Positions 1-8,709 are shown, numbered from the stretch's first letter. The stretch: 41,663 nucleotides of DNA from an uncultured Oxalobacter sp. (GCA_934401755.1 CAKRSU010000018.1:1-41663), one strand, 5' to 3'. The notes: generated by a model from the sequence alone, not told the origin. Numbers and translations are program-made.

Positions 1-54
1 CGACGCGGGATAAAGTCTTGTGCCTTTGCCGGCTGCGAGGATGATGCCTTTCAT
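1..54 (-). CDS. Sugar-nucleotide nucleotidyltransferase, N-terminus only (RmlA-like)
   Basis: The first 18 codons of a gene read off the left edge on the minus strand: MKGIILAAGKGTRLYPAS. This is the N-terminal nucleotide-binding signature (G-x-G-T-R-L-x-P) of the NTP-transferase family. The spelling KGIILA-G-GTRLYP is typical of glucose-1-phosphate thymidylyltransferase (RmlA/RfbA), which makes dTDP-glucose for surface polysaccharides. GalU and GlmU have different spellings at this point. The start is ATG at 54-52 with only a weak A-rich ribosome site upstream. Third codon positions are C-rich, unlike most of the window, as in the next gene. With only 18 residues visible, the substrate cannot be fixed. 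Confidence 0.7.
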   Translation of the reverse strand, partial: MKGIILAAGKGTRLYPAS

Positions 55-190
55 GGTGTTTGTCGGTTTCTTTTTAAATTTTTGTTGTTTTGTGTTTTTG
101 TTTTTATTTTTTTTAGTTTTAATTTTTTGTTTTTACTTTTTTAGGGCTTTGTGAGGCCTTTGGTTTTGGATTGCCCTTCTTTAGGTTTTC

Positions 191-685
191 CTATTCGTTT
201 GGTCGTTTTACGTGGGGGGGGGAAAAACCGCTGGCACCTGAATGGTCTGTGCTTTGGGAATTAGTGCGTTCCGCTTCTTTTTGTTTTTTCCAGTTGATGT
301 AGGCAATTAAGGGTTTGCCGCTTTTTTCGACGCTAAACTGGGTTTTGATGCCGAGGTTTTCGAGGATTTTCTGGAGGGTGTCGATTCTCGGGATTCGCTC
401 GCCTCGTATGAAGCGCCATAGGGTGACTCGATCAATGTCGCTTTGTTTTGCCAGTTGACTGATGCCGTAGGCGTTGATGAGTTCGTTTAATGTTTGCATG
501 AAGGCTTGGGTATCGCCTTGTCTGAAGGTACTGTTCAGGGCTTGGGCGATTGGGTGTCCGTTATTGTTGGATTGGTGTGTTTTGGTTGTTTCCACGGCTG
601 CCTTCTTGTTTTTTCTATTCAGCTTTGTTGTTGTTTTTGTTGGGCTTTTTAGGTGTTTTTGGGTTCTATGTCCGTTAATAAGCAT
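191..685 (-). CDS. Orphan HTH protein resembling HI1420-family antitoxins
   Basis: A 164-residue frame whose residues ~46-119 look like the DNA-binding antidote family typified by HI1420: ALNSTFRQGDTQAF, then a helix-turn-helix at ~74-95 (GISQLAKQSDIDRVTLWRF) and a family-like ending (TLQKILENLGI). Residues 1-44 are Lys/Thr/Asn-rich low complexity and residues 138-164 are polar and weakly conserved, so the true start may be internal; no good ribosome site precedes either the first Met or Met63. In known pairs a RelE/HigB-like toxin gene lies just upstream. Here the upstream stretch holds no recognisable toxin, so this is an orphan or a remnant. Codons end mostly in C (AAC, CTC, GGC, ATC), unlike the rest of the window, which suggests transfer. 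A run of nine C lies in codons 155-158. Function as antitoxin is inference. Confidence 0.6.
   Translation of the reverse strand: MLINGHRTQKHLKSPTKTTTKLNRKNKKAAVETTKTHQSNNNGHPIAQALNSTFRQGDTQAFMQTLNELINAYGISQLAKQSDIDRVTLWRFIRGERIPRIDTLQKILENLGIKTQFSVEKSGKPLIAYINWKKQKEAERTNSQSTDHSGASGFSPPHVKRPNE
214..222 (+). repeat. Mononucleotide tract G9
   Basis: Nine consecutive G on the + strand, which is nine C in the coding strand of the HTH gene, about ten codons before its stop. Slippage here would change the last residues and the stop position. Tracts of this length are rare elsewhere in the window. Confidence 0.9.
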
Positions 686-890
686 TACAGGATGTTGAGT
701 TTTTGGGTAAGGCTTTGTTTTGATGGAGATTTTTGAAATATCTTGTTTTAAGAGGTTTGTTTTTTGATGGATGTTGGTGAGATGAAAGGCTAGTTTTTGG
801 TGGGATTTTTTGTTGTTATTTCAGGGAATTAGCTCTCTTTTTGGGTTTTCTTGTATAATCTTTTTTGGTCTTTTTATGCTTATTAACGGA
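671..890. repeat. 15-bp inverted repeat pair TCCGTTAATAAGCAT
   Basis: TCCGTTAATAAGCAT at 671-685 on the + strand recurs as its exact complement at 876-890, about 190 bp away. The first copy spans the apparent start codon of the HTH gene. A near copy, TCCACTAATAAGCAT, lies at 41539-41553 at the other end of the window. The skewed composition raises the chance of coincidence, so the significance is uncertain. Confidence 0.45.
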
Positions 891-1511
891 TGTTTCTTTT
901 TGGTGACGTTCGGGTTGATTTTTTGAAGCATGCTTGTTTCTTTTTGCCTTATTCTTTTTTCTCTTCTCTTTAGTTTTTCCAATTCGATTGTTTCTTTTCT
1001 GTAGTTCGCTTTGTTTTTCTTTTTTGTTTGCTTCTTTGGGATTTCTAGTTTGTTGCTTGTTTTGTTTTTTTCCCTGCATTGGGACTTTAGAACTGGGTTA
1101 GTTTTGGTTGAGGTTTGCTCAATCTCTTGTTTTTGATGAGTTTTCAATGGGTTAGTTGTTTTTTATTACGATTTTTAGGGAATTCTTTTTTATTGCAATG
1201 TGGGAGATAAGGCGGTGTATCAACGGGTTTAGGAATGTGCGCAAAGTGGGTGATTGAGAAGCGTATTGGTTGTTTTAGGGATGTGCGAGAATGAGGAAGG
1301 TTTTTTGTTGTTGAAGAAAAATGATAACGAATTTGGAATGTCGGATATCTAGGGTGGTTTAGGTAATTTTTTCTTATTATCGGATGTTGGAAATTAATGG
1401 GCTACTTTTAGAAAGTCCATAATGCCCTTATATAAAATATAAGTCACAACATAGACATTCGAGAGAGGATTGCTATTGTTTAATGGAATTGTGCAAGTTT
1501 GGATAATTGCA
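686..1511. other. Gene-free, strongly T-rich stretch
   Basis: No credible gene is seen. From about 700 to 1150 the + strand is dominated by T with little A or C. The complementary strand therefore gives Lys/Gln/Asn-rich open frames of 87 and 108 codons that overlap each other (816-1147) and resemble no protein family. From about 1170 to 1511 the composition returns towards the window norm. This is the place where the toxin partner of the antitoxin-like HTH gene would be expected, and none is visible. Confidence 0.6.
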
Positions 1512-2705
1512 TCAAACAGACTCATTGAGTGATGTGTTTTCCTTAATATTTTGGATAATATATTTGCCAATTAGCCAAATTGTTAATGCGGTAATACCTG
1601 CAGCAATAAGAGCAATACTGAAGCTACCAGTATATTCACGAACGGTTCCTAAAATCATTGTTAGCAAAACATTAGCGATATTTGCAATCATATTCATAAA
1701 ACCTGCGGCAGTGGCAAGATAAAGGGGAGACATAATATTACCCGTCATACTAAAAATCGAGCCGTAATTGCATCCTCCAAGAATTGCTAATCCAAAGCCA
1801 ACAGCGAGTCCAATGTAAATATTGCCCGTTAATCCTAAGATAACGTAAAGTATTCCGATTGCGCATACAGAAATATTGATAATCGTATTTTTTGAAAACC
1901 ATTTGAGTAATATGCTGCCGCTGGCTCGACTTAAAGTCCCGATCAGTAAAATCATTCCCGTTGCTAAACTCCATGTAATCGCAGAACTAGAACCTTCTAT
2001 ATCAGCGAGAATAGAGGGAAACCATTGTCCAAGATTGTTAAGTGTGCCATAAGAAAAACCATGAAAAATTCCTAATATCCAAATAGGAGAAGAGGTTGAT
2101 ATGATTTTCAGCGCAGAAAATAACTTTAAAGCGCTACTATTATTGGATGTTTTGGTCTTTCTGATCGTTTTAGGAAGTAATCGCGATAGCCCCATTGAAA
2201 GAACGGCTAAAATGGCTGGAATAATGTAAGAAAAATACCATGCATTGTGGCCAATGAATGGTAATGTTATAAATGGCAGCATCGTTCCCAAGCAAAATGA
2301 CGCGCCTTGAATGCCTTGTGCTTGAGCCACTTTGTCAGGAGGTGCTTGCATCCCAATCATTTTAATACCAATTAAAAATAATGATCCTGAGCTCAACCCC
2401 GCAAGAAAACGCATACAAGTCGCCAATATAATGTGACTTGGTGCGAGAAACGGCAATATATTCGCAATAAATGCAAGGGTAATCGCAATTAAGAATCCTT
2501 TATAGGCACCGATTTTATCTAGAATAATACCTGCAGGAATTTGAATGAGACTGTGCGCCCAAAGGAGACCGCTCAGAAAAAAGGATAATCCTGCGTAACC
2601 AACGCCGAAGAGATTCATAAACTGTGCATTTAAAGGGGCAACGCTCATAAAAAGGTAGCCTGAGCACAGACAAATAAGAGAAGGAAACCAGACAATTGCA
2701 AACAT
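1512..2705 (-). CDS. Major facilitator superfamily transporter
   Basis: A 397-residue, highly hydrophobic protein with about 12 predicted membrane segments, the usual MFS size and topology. The loop after the second helix carries motif A (GIILDKIGAYKG, about residues 57-68), with Asp and Gly in the expected positions. A more hydrophilic central loop near residue 190 (PKTIRKTKTSNN) separates the two halves. It acts in the inner membrane. The substrate cannot be read from the sequence, although the overall pattern (small MFS, GASFCLGTMLPF, repeated small residues) suits nitrate/nitrite, cyanate or organic-anion carriers. The start at 2705 has no clear ribosome site. The gene is divergent from ppx, with ~200 bp between them that must hold both promoters. 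Confidence 0.8.
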   Translation of the reverse strand: MFAIVWFPSLICLCSGYLFMSVAPLNAQFMNLFGVGYAGLSFFLSGLLWAHSLIQIPAGIILDKIGAYKGFLIAITLAFIANILPFLAPSHIILATCMRFLAGLSSGSLFLIGIKMIGMQAPPDKVAQAQGIQGASFCLGTMLPFITLPFIGHNAWYFSYIIPAILAVLSMGLSRLLPKTIRKTKTSNNSSALKLFSALKIISTSSPIWILGIFHGFSYGTLNNLGQWFPSILADIEGSSSAITWSLATGMILLIGTLSRASGSILLKWFSKNTIINISVCAIGILYVILGLTGNIYIGLAVGFGLAILGGCNYGSIFSMTGNIMSPLYLATAAGFMNMIANIANVLLTMILGTVREYTGSFSIALIAAGITALTIWLIGKYIIQNIKENTSLNESV

Positions 2706-2905
2706 AGGGTTGAATCATAAAAATAACAAGTTGCACTATACGACAAAATTCAACTGATTAGAGAGTATGATGAGTTTTAATTTGATAGTTTGATGATTCG
2801 CAAAAAGAGCGTTGTGATGAGTGTACAGAGAATATGAATTTTAAATAAATTGTCATATTTCACTGTCATAATGTAGAGGATATTTTTTATAAGAAGGAAT
2901 TTTTA

Positions 2906-4360
2906 ATGTTTGCGGCGATAGATCTGGGATCCAATAGTTTTCGTGCGCATGTCGGAAACGTAGTCGATGGCGCAATAACAATTTTTAAGAGCACCCGAGA
3001 ATCGAATCGGATGGCGGCAGGCTTGGATGAAAATAATCATTTAACCCAAGAGGCAATGGAACGTGGATTAGCGGCTATTCGTAATATTAAGGATTTTTTA
3101 CAGCAATATCCTTTAAGTGAAGTACGTGCTGTCGCTACTAATACTTTTCGTGTAGCAAAGAATGCGAAAGATTTTCTCGAAAAAGCAGAAAAAATATTGG
3201 GCTATCCGATTGATGTGATTTCTGGAGAAGAAGAAGGGCGTTTAATTTATCTCGGTGTTGCCAATGTATTAAATGTGCCTGATGAAAAACGACTGGTCAT
3301 TGATATTGGGGGTGGGTCAACTGAAATTATTGTCGGTCATGGTAGTGAAATTGAACGTGTCGAATCTTTTCCGATTGGAACGGTACGCCAGAGTTTAGGA
3401 TTTTTTAAGGATGGAAAAATCACCTCTGCGTCGTTTGATGCGGCATTATTGTATGCAAAGAGCCGTTTTGAAGATGCTGCAGATTATTATCGTTATACTG
3501 GTTGGACCGCCGTTTATGGTTCTTCTGGAACGATTCGTGCAACAGGCGAGATGCTTGCAATTAATGATATTGGAGATGGACTTTTTACGCTTGAGAATTT
3601 AAAAAAACTTAAAGCTAGGATGATTGAAGTAGGACGTTTAGATCGTCTAAAGCTTGATGGAATTAAATCTGAGCGAGTGACATCAATACTTGGAGGATTA
3701 ACGATTTTGCTAGTATTGATGGAGCAATTTGACATTCGTCGTATCTTCCCGATTGAAGCAGGGCTTCGTGTGGGTGTTATGTGGGATACTTACCTCAAAT
3801 CAAAGCAGACGGATCGTCGGGAACAGACTATTCGCCAGATGATTAATCGCTTTCATATTGATGAAAAACGAGGCCAGCGTGTTGCAGAATATGCCGTTGC
3901 AATTTATAACTTGATGTCTCCAGAGACGGATCGTTTTCGTAAATTGTTATATTGGAGTGCTTTGTTACATGAAGTTGGTATTTTTATTTCACCAACGAAT
4001 TATCATCGTCATGGCGCCTATTTATTAGAGAATGCTGATATGGCAGGGTTTACAACTCGAGAACAATATCAGATGAGTCGATTAGTATTAGGCCAAATGG
4101 GAAATTTAAAGAAACTCAATGGCATTATGACATCATTGGACGCGGTAAAAGCCGTATTGGCATTGCGTTTGGCTGTCGTATTTCAGCATGCAAAGGTTAA
4201 TTTTAAGCGCGATAAGTTAAAAGTGGTTGTTAGTGATCATATTGAGATTGCATTGCCCAAAGAATGGTTGGATCGATATGAAACGTTGTTATTTTGGCTT
4301 GAACATGAGTGCGAATTTTGGAATGGTATCGGAATGTCATTATCTGTAAAGCCGATGTGA
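2906..4360 (+). CDS. ppx: Exopolyphosphatase / Ppx-GppA family phosphatase
   Basis: This 484-residue protein hydrolyses terminal phosphates from inorganic polyphosphate; the family also includes guanosine pentaphosphate phosphatases. The ASKHA-type phosphate-binding segments are clear: AAIDLGSNSFR at the N-terminus (residues 3-13), AVATNTFRVAKNA at ~72, SGEEEGRLIYLG at ~110, and the second phosphate loop DIGGGSTEIIVG at ~134. The C-terminal ~180 residues contain the HD-like helical domain (YWSALLHEVGIFIS, HRHGAYLL). A ribosome site AAGAAGGA lies 7 bases before the ATG. The gene is followed by a strong hairpin terminator, so it appears monocistronic. Polyphosphate kinase lies 2 kb away on the other strand, which supports polyphosphate rather than pppGpp as the main substrate. 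That choice is still inference. Confidence 0.93.
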   Translation: MFAAIDLGSNSFRAHVGNVVDGAITIFKSTRESNRMAAGLDENNHLTQEAMERGLAAIRNIKDFLQQYPLSEVRAVATNTFRVAKNAKDFLEKAEKILGYPIDVISGEEEGRLIYLGVANVLNVPDEKRLVIDIGGGSTEIIVGHGSEIERVESFPIGTVRQSLGFFKDGKITSASFDAALLYAKSRFEDAADYYRYTGWTAVYGSSGTIRATGEMLAINDIGDGLFTLENLKKLKARMIEVGRLDRLKLDGIKSERVTSILGGLTILLVLMEQFDIRRIFPIEAGLRVGVMWDTYLKSKQTDRREQTIRQMINRFHIDEKRGQRVAEYAVAIYNLMSPETDRFRKLLYWSALLHEVGIFISPTNYHRHGAYLLENADMAGFTTREQYQMSRLVLGQMGNLKKLNGIMTSLDAVKAVLALRLAVVFQHAKVNFKRDKLKVVVSDHIEIALPKEWLDRYETLLFWLEHECEFWNGIGMSLSVKPM

Positions 4361-4435
4361 GTATTTTTTTGTATGTAATGGCTTTCATTTTTAAAATGAT
4401 ATTGTTTACGCAATAATTGTTTAGAGTAAAAGTAG

Positions 4436-4470
4436 CCTGATTCTAAGATTTTTAGAATCAGGTTCTTTAA
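4436..4470 (+). terminator. Rho-independent terminator after ppx
   Basis: An 11-bp perfect stem (CCTGATTCTAA / TTAGAATCAGG) with a 5-base loop, followed by TTCTTTAATTT. It lies 75 bases after the ppx stop and separates ppx from the mgtC pair. Confidence 0.85.
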
Positions 4471-4601
4471 TTTGGTTTTCTCCTTTGATGATATTTGCGT
4501 TATTGGGGGTATTTTGTGGATATGGTAAGAAACATTGCTGACAAGTTGTTATTAATAAAAGGCTTAACTACTATTTTTGTCACAGTTTAAGGAAATTTAT
4601 A

Positions 4602-5318
4602 ATGAATAATGGTCTTTCCGCTACGGATATTCCCTATGTTTTTGTCGCATTAAAATTGTTATGTGCAATTGTTGCTGGCGGTTTAATTGGGATGGAACGT
4701 TCATTTCATGGTCGTCCAACCGGTTTTCGAACACATGCAATTGTTTGCTTATCTTGCGCAGCGGTCGTTCAAGTTGTCGTGCATTTACCAATATGGACAT
4801 ATGGCGCGCCGCCAGGAATGCTTCGAACTGATGCAACGCGTATTATGCAAGGAATCCTGTCTGGCATGGGTTTTTTAGGGGCTGGCGTTATTTTTCGTGA
4901 AGGTTTAACAATTCGTGGCCTAACAACCTCAGCATCAATTTGGATTACAGCGCCAATTGGGATGTTGTTTGGGATTGGTTTTTTTTATATCGGCGCAATT
5001 ACAACAGTAGCAACGATCTTGATTCTGACCGTTTTTCGATATATTGAAGGATTTATCCATACCCGAACCTATGCGCATTGTATGGTGTCTTTTGCACGTG
5101 ATAGTGATGTTACGGAAGAACAGTTTAAAACCTTATTGGTTGATCATGGTTTGGAGATGATTGGAAATATGAATTATCGGATTACACCAGATGGCGAAAA
5201 TTGTGAATTTAATCTAACAGTTCGATCAGAAAAACCGAATTCATATGTTCGTCTTTCAAAGACATTGCGTCAATTACCAGAATATAAAGCATTTAGTCTT
5301 GAATTTATCCGTGATTGA
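4602..5318 (+). CDS. MgtC/SapB-family inner membrane protein, copy 1
   Basis: A 238-residue protein with the full MgtC signature: GLIGMERSFHGRPTGFRTHA (residues 28-47), then DATRIMQGILSGMGFLGAGV and GLTTSASIWITAPIG. About four or five membrane helices fill residues 10-150, and a soluble C-terminal domain of ~85 residues follows. In Salmonella MgtC supports growth at low magnesium and inside macrophages and inhibits the F-type ATPase. Many homologues have unknown roles. The ribosome site AAGGAAA stands 6 bases before the ATG. A second homologue begins 50 bases downstream in the same direction, so the two are probably one transcript. Copy 1 keeps all the conserved motif residues I can recall for the family. 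Confidence 0.88.
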   Translation: MNNGLSATDIPYVFVALKLLCAIVAGGLIGMERSFHGRPTGFRTHAIVCLSCAAVVQVVVHLPIWTYGAPPGMLRTDATRIMQGILSGMGFLGAGVIFREGLTIRGLTTSASIWITAPIGMLFGIGFFYIGAITTVATILILTVFRYIEGFIHTRTYAHCMVSFARDSDVTEEQFKTLLVDHGLEMIGNMNYRITPDGENCEFNLTVRSEKPNSYVRLSKTLRQLPEYKAFSLEFIRD

Positions 5319-5368
5319 TATAAAACAGAATAACTGTTTAATGATGCTCATATCTTGGTGGAGTATGG

Positions 5369-6109
5369 ATGATTGATAGCTTAATAACATGGGCGCGAGT
5401 TGATTTTACAGCCACTGATATTTCATATGATTTAGTTCTTGCCAAGATGGCATTAGGGATCTTTCTCGGTGCATTAGTTGGCTTTGAACGAACCCGCCAT
5501 GGGCTCCCTGTTGGTGTTCGAACATTTTCGTTAGTGGCGTTAGCCTCTGTCGTGATTGTTCAGATGACATTGTATGCACCGATATGGATGGCAGGATGTT
5601 CGATTGAAATATATCGTTGGGATCTTTCACGTCTCATTCGAGGACTTTTAAAAGGGATTTCATTTTTATGCGGGGGCGAAGTTCTCCGTGTCGGTTTTTC
5701 GATGCGGGGACTAACAACAGCAGCATCCGTTTGGTCAACGGCGTGTATTGGTGTTCTTGTGGGAATAGGGCTTTATTTTACGGCTATTTTTGTAACATTT
5801 TGGGTTGTTTTGATGCTTGCTATTTTCCAGCGAATACAGGGAAAAATAATTCGAACGAATTATGCGCGGTTTAAAGTGGTTTTTGCCAGAAAAGGTTCGG
5901 TAACGCTGGATAAATTAACGCATTTATTGATGACATATAAGATGGAAATGGTCGGAGCTGTTCAACATACGTTGATTAATGATGGACAAGATTATGAGAT
6001 TGATGTGACGATTCGATCAAAGATGCCTGGCGCCTTTTCAAAATTGTCTGAAGTGCTTCGATATCAGCGAGAATACAAAACGTATAGTATTGCATTTATT
6101 CGGAATTGA
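5369..6109 (+). CDS. MgtC/SapB-family inner membrane protein, copy 2 (diverged)
   Basis: A 246-residue paralogue of the preceding gene. It aligns end to end: GALVGFERTRHGLPVGVRT, GLTTAASVWSTACIG, and a C-terminal domain ending EYKTYSIAFIRN against EYKAFSLEFIRD. The most conserved family block, usually G-x-GFLGAG-x-I, is changed to GISFLCGGEVLRVG, placing Cys and Glu inside or beside a membrane helix. The start ATG at 5369 has a GGTGGAG ribosome site 5 bases before it; an ATG four bases earlier is out of frame and closes at once. The gene follows copy 1 by 50 bases, with no terminator between. It looks like an old tandem duplication with functional divergence. Partnership of the two proteins is inference. 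Confidence 0.85.
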   Translation: MIDSLITWARVDFTATDISYDLVLAKMALGIFLGALVGFERTRHGLPVGVRTFSLVALASVVIVQMTLYAPIWMAGCSIEIYRWDLSRLIRGLLKGISFLCGGEVLRVGFSMRGLTTAASVWSTACIGVLVGIGLYFTAIFVTFWVVLMLAIFQRIQGKIIRTNYARFKVVFARKGSVTLDKLTHLLMTYKMEMVGAVQHTLINDGQDYEIDVTIRSKMPGAFSKLSEVLRYQREYKTYSIAFIRN

Positions 6110-6185
6110 TAAACTAAAAAGATACCGATCAGTCAAAAAATGCGAATAGTGGGGATACTGGAATCGATAAAACGCAGTGTCCATT

Positions 6186-6209
6186 AAAATCCTCCGCTTT
6201 AAGCGGAGG
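6186..6209 (-). terminator. Terminator of ppk
   Basis: The near-perfect palindrome CCTCCGCTTTAAGCGGAGG (6191-6209) is followed on the minus strand by ATTTTAATGG. It lies just past the ppk stop codon, between the convergent mgtC copy 2 and ppk. The U-run is short, so strength is uncertain. Confidence 0.65.
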
Positions 6210-6220
6210 AGATATAACTC

Positions 6221-8641
6221 TTAGGATAGTGGCGTGTTTTTATGAATAGTCATTGTTGTAGAATCAGTTGTAGCTTCTGTTTCTCGTGGCAATGTATCAG
6301 ATGGCATTGTCGTTTCTGAGACAGTAGACATTTTTTTTGCTGAGATATCGATTTCAACGGGCGGAATGATCGGAGCCACTTTTCGAGATCTGATTTTTGA
6401 TGGCGTTATTTTAGTTGGTATCTGTGGTTCTCTTGCTTCCTCTGAAATGGGTAATGAAGATGGTTTTTCTGTTGTGATGTCTGTATTGAAATCAAATGGG
6501 TCATCATTTGGGGAATCAGAAGTATCTGTTGCAGGAGGTTCATGAATATTGGCATCATAAAGAGAAGCGAGATATTGTTGGGCGCCAAATGGATTTTGTT
6601 TACGATGCAGTCTACGTTTGCGATAAGTGCCATTTTCATGGAGCTCCCAAGAGTTAGTATTATCTTTAAGATAATATCTCAGCCCTTCTTCGATCACTCG
6701 ACGTTTAAGTGTTGGATCAAGAATCGGGAATGCAACTTCAATACGCCGGAATAAATTCCGTCCCATCCAGTCTGCACTGGATAAGTAAAGCGTTTGCTTC
6801 ATATCATTTCTGAAATAGTAGATACGTTCATGTTCTAAAAATCGACCAATAATAGAACGAACTCTAATATTTTCAGAGAGTCCAGGAATGCCTGGGCGTA
6901 AAGAACAAGCCCCTCGCACGATAAGATCGATTTTTACACCCGCCGATGAGGCAAGATATAAAGCTCGAATAACAGACTCCTCAATTAAAGAGTTCATTTT
7001 AGCGATAATATGAGCGGGACGTCCTTGTCGTGCAATGCGAATTTCGTTAAGGATATTACGGATAATATTGCGGTGTAATGTAAAAGGAGCCAACCATAAG
7101 TTTTCCATTTTTCTGGGTTTGGTTAGGCTGGTTAAGTGAAAGAAAACGTCGTTGACTTCTTCGGCAATTTTTGGATTAGCAGTTAATAGACCAAAATCCG
7201 TATAGAGTTTTGATGTAATACTGTGATAATTACCCGTTCCTAAATGAGCATAGTAATGGAACTCACTGTTTTCTCGACGAATGACAAGGGCAAGTTTTGC
7301 ATGTGTTTTAAGTCCCATGACACCATAGACAACTTGCGCACCCGCTTTTTCGAGTTGTTGCGCCCAGTCAATATTTCGTTCTTCATCAAAGCGTGCTTTA
7401 AGTTCGACAATGACAATCACTTCTTTTCCGCGATTAGCGGCATCAATGAGTGCTTGCATGAGTTCGGAGTCTTCACTAACTCGGTAGACGGTTTGTTTAA
7501 TGACGACAACGTTTGGATCATCTGCTGCAGAACGAATAAAATCAATAACCGTCCTAAATGATTGGTAAGGGTGATGCAATAAAATATCTTTTTTCTTTAG
7601 CGTATCAAATAAAGTCCCTTCTTTCATAGCATCTGGATGCATTGATGCCAGATAAGGATCAAAATAGAACTTAGGATTCGTAATATATTTGAACATTTGG
7701 TTTAAACGAGCAAGATTAACTGGTCCTTTGACAGGATAGACATAATCTTTTTCAATTTTGAACTCATTCATTAGGTATTTAACCAAATGATCCGGACAAT
7801 CACTAGAGACTTCAAGGCGAATTGCGGTTCCAAAATGACGACTTTTTAAGCTTGATTTTAAGGCTTGTCGTAAGTTTTTAACTTCATCTTCATCGACCCA
7901 AAGATCACTATCTCGAGTAATACGAAATTGAGCATGTGCTAATACTTCTCGTTCTGGAAAAAGGGATTGAATGTTATCGATGATGATAGAGGATAAAAGA
8001 CAAATACCGATTCCATCATCCATAATTTCATCGGGCATTTTAATTGTTCGAGGTAAAATGCGAGGGGCTTTTAAAATAGCAATAGCGCTACCACGACCGA
8101 AAACATCTTTACCTGCTAGCGAGATGATAAAGTGAAGACTTTTATTCGCAGTTTTTGGAAAAGGATGAGCTGGATCCAATACGATTGGTGTTAGTGCAGG
8201 AAGCACTTGTTCTTCGAAATATTTTTTAGCCCAAGCTCGTTGTTTGTCATTCCAATCTTTGTGCCGCATTAAATAGATCCCATTTTCGGCAAGCTTCGGT
8301 AGAATTTGGTTATTTAGCAATTTATATTGCAGATCAACAAGCTCATGACACCGTTGGCTGATTTGATGCAAAATACTTTTAGAGGAGACTTTTGCCTCAG
8401 GGGTATGGTGCGCTAATTGACTAGAAATCCGAACTTCAAAAAATTCATCAAGATTGCTAGATCCAATACAGAGATAGCGCAAGCGTTCGAGGATAGGGAG
8501 TGATTCATCCTCTGCTTGGGCGATTACGCGACGATTAAATTCAAGCAATGAGAGCTCTCTATTCAAGTACAAATTAGTATCTTGTGAAGGAAGAGGAAAT
8601 GCCAGTTTGCTCTTTTGAACGTTTTTTTTATTATCAGACAT
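6221..8641 (-). CDS. ppk: Polyphosphate kinase 1 with C-terminal extension
   Basis: PPK1 reversibly transfers the gamma-phosphate of ATP to polyphosphate. The 806-residue protein shows the N domain (LYLNRELSLLEFNRRVIAQA, SSNLDEFFEVRI), the head domain, and two phospholipase-D-like catalytic domains. The predicted phosphohistidine is His447 (GLKTHAKLALV). The second catalytic His is His604 (EHERIYYFRND). The metal-binding arginines correspond to Arg387 and Arg417. The start ATG at 8641 follows a GGGAG ribosome site. The enzyme core ends near residue 695. The last ~110 residues are a Ser/Thr/Pro/Glu-rich tail with a basic patch (SKIRSRKV) that is not part of the usual ~690-residue enzyme. A Pho-box-like promoter lies upstream and ppx is nearby. 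Confidence 0.96.
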   Translation of the reverse strand: MSDNKKNVQKSKLAFPLPSQDTNLYLNRELSLLEFNRRVIAQAEDESLPILERLRYLCIGSSNLDEFFEVRISSQLAHHTPEAKVSSKSILHQISQRCHELVDLQYKLLNNQILPKLAENGIYLMRHKDWNDKQRAWAKKYFEEQVLPALTPIVLDPAHPFPKTANKSLHFIISLAGKDVFGRGSAIAILKAPRILPRTIKMPDEIMDDGIGICLLSSIIIDNIQSLFPEREVLAHAQFRITRDSDLWVDEDEVKNLRQALKSSLKSRHFGTAIRLEVSSDCPDHLVKYLMNEFKIEKDYVYPVKGPVNLARLNQMFKYITNPKFYFDPYLASMHPDAMKEGTLFDTLKKKDILLHHPYQSFRTVIDFIRSAADDPNVVVIKQTVYRVSEDSELMQALIDAANRGKEVIVIVELKARFDEERNIDWAQQLEKAGAQVVYGVMGLKTHAKLALVIRRENSEFHYYAHLGTGNYHSITSKLYTDFGLLTANPKIAEEVNDVFFHLTSLTKPRKMENLWLAPFTLHRNIIRNILNEIRIARQGRPAHIIAKMNSLIEESVIRALYLASSAGVKIDLIVRGACSLRPGIPGLSENIRVRSIIGRFLEHERIYYFRNDMKQTLYLSSADWMGRNLFRRIEVAFPILDPTLKRRVIEEGLRYYLKDNTNSWELHENGTYRKRRLHRKQNPFGAQQYLASLYDANIHEPPATDTSDSPNDDPFDFNTDITTEKPSSLPISEEAREPQIPTKITPSKIRSRKVAPIIPPVEIDISAKKMSTVSETTMPSDTLPRETEATTDSTTMTIHKNTPLS

Positions 8642-8709
8642 TATGCACTCCCTTATTTAATTGAGAATTATTCATTCTGGCTTTCTATTAACCTATTAAT
8701 ATTAGATCC

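Noticed and set aside
816..1147. Two overlapping minus-strand open frames of 87 and 108 codons, Lys/Gln/Asn-rich
   Set aside because: They arise from the A-rich complement of a T-rich stretch, overlap in different frames, have no ribosome site, and contain no recognisable domain.
2850..2869. TTGTCAT ... CTGTCAT repeat upstream of ppx, resembling a Pho box
   Set aside because: The repeats are 13 bp apart, not 11, and no -10 stands at the proper distance, so it is not called.
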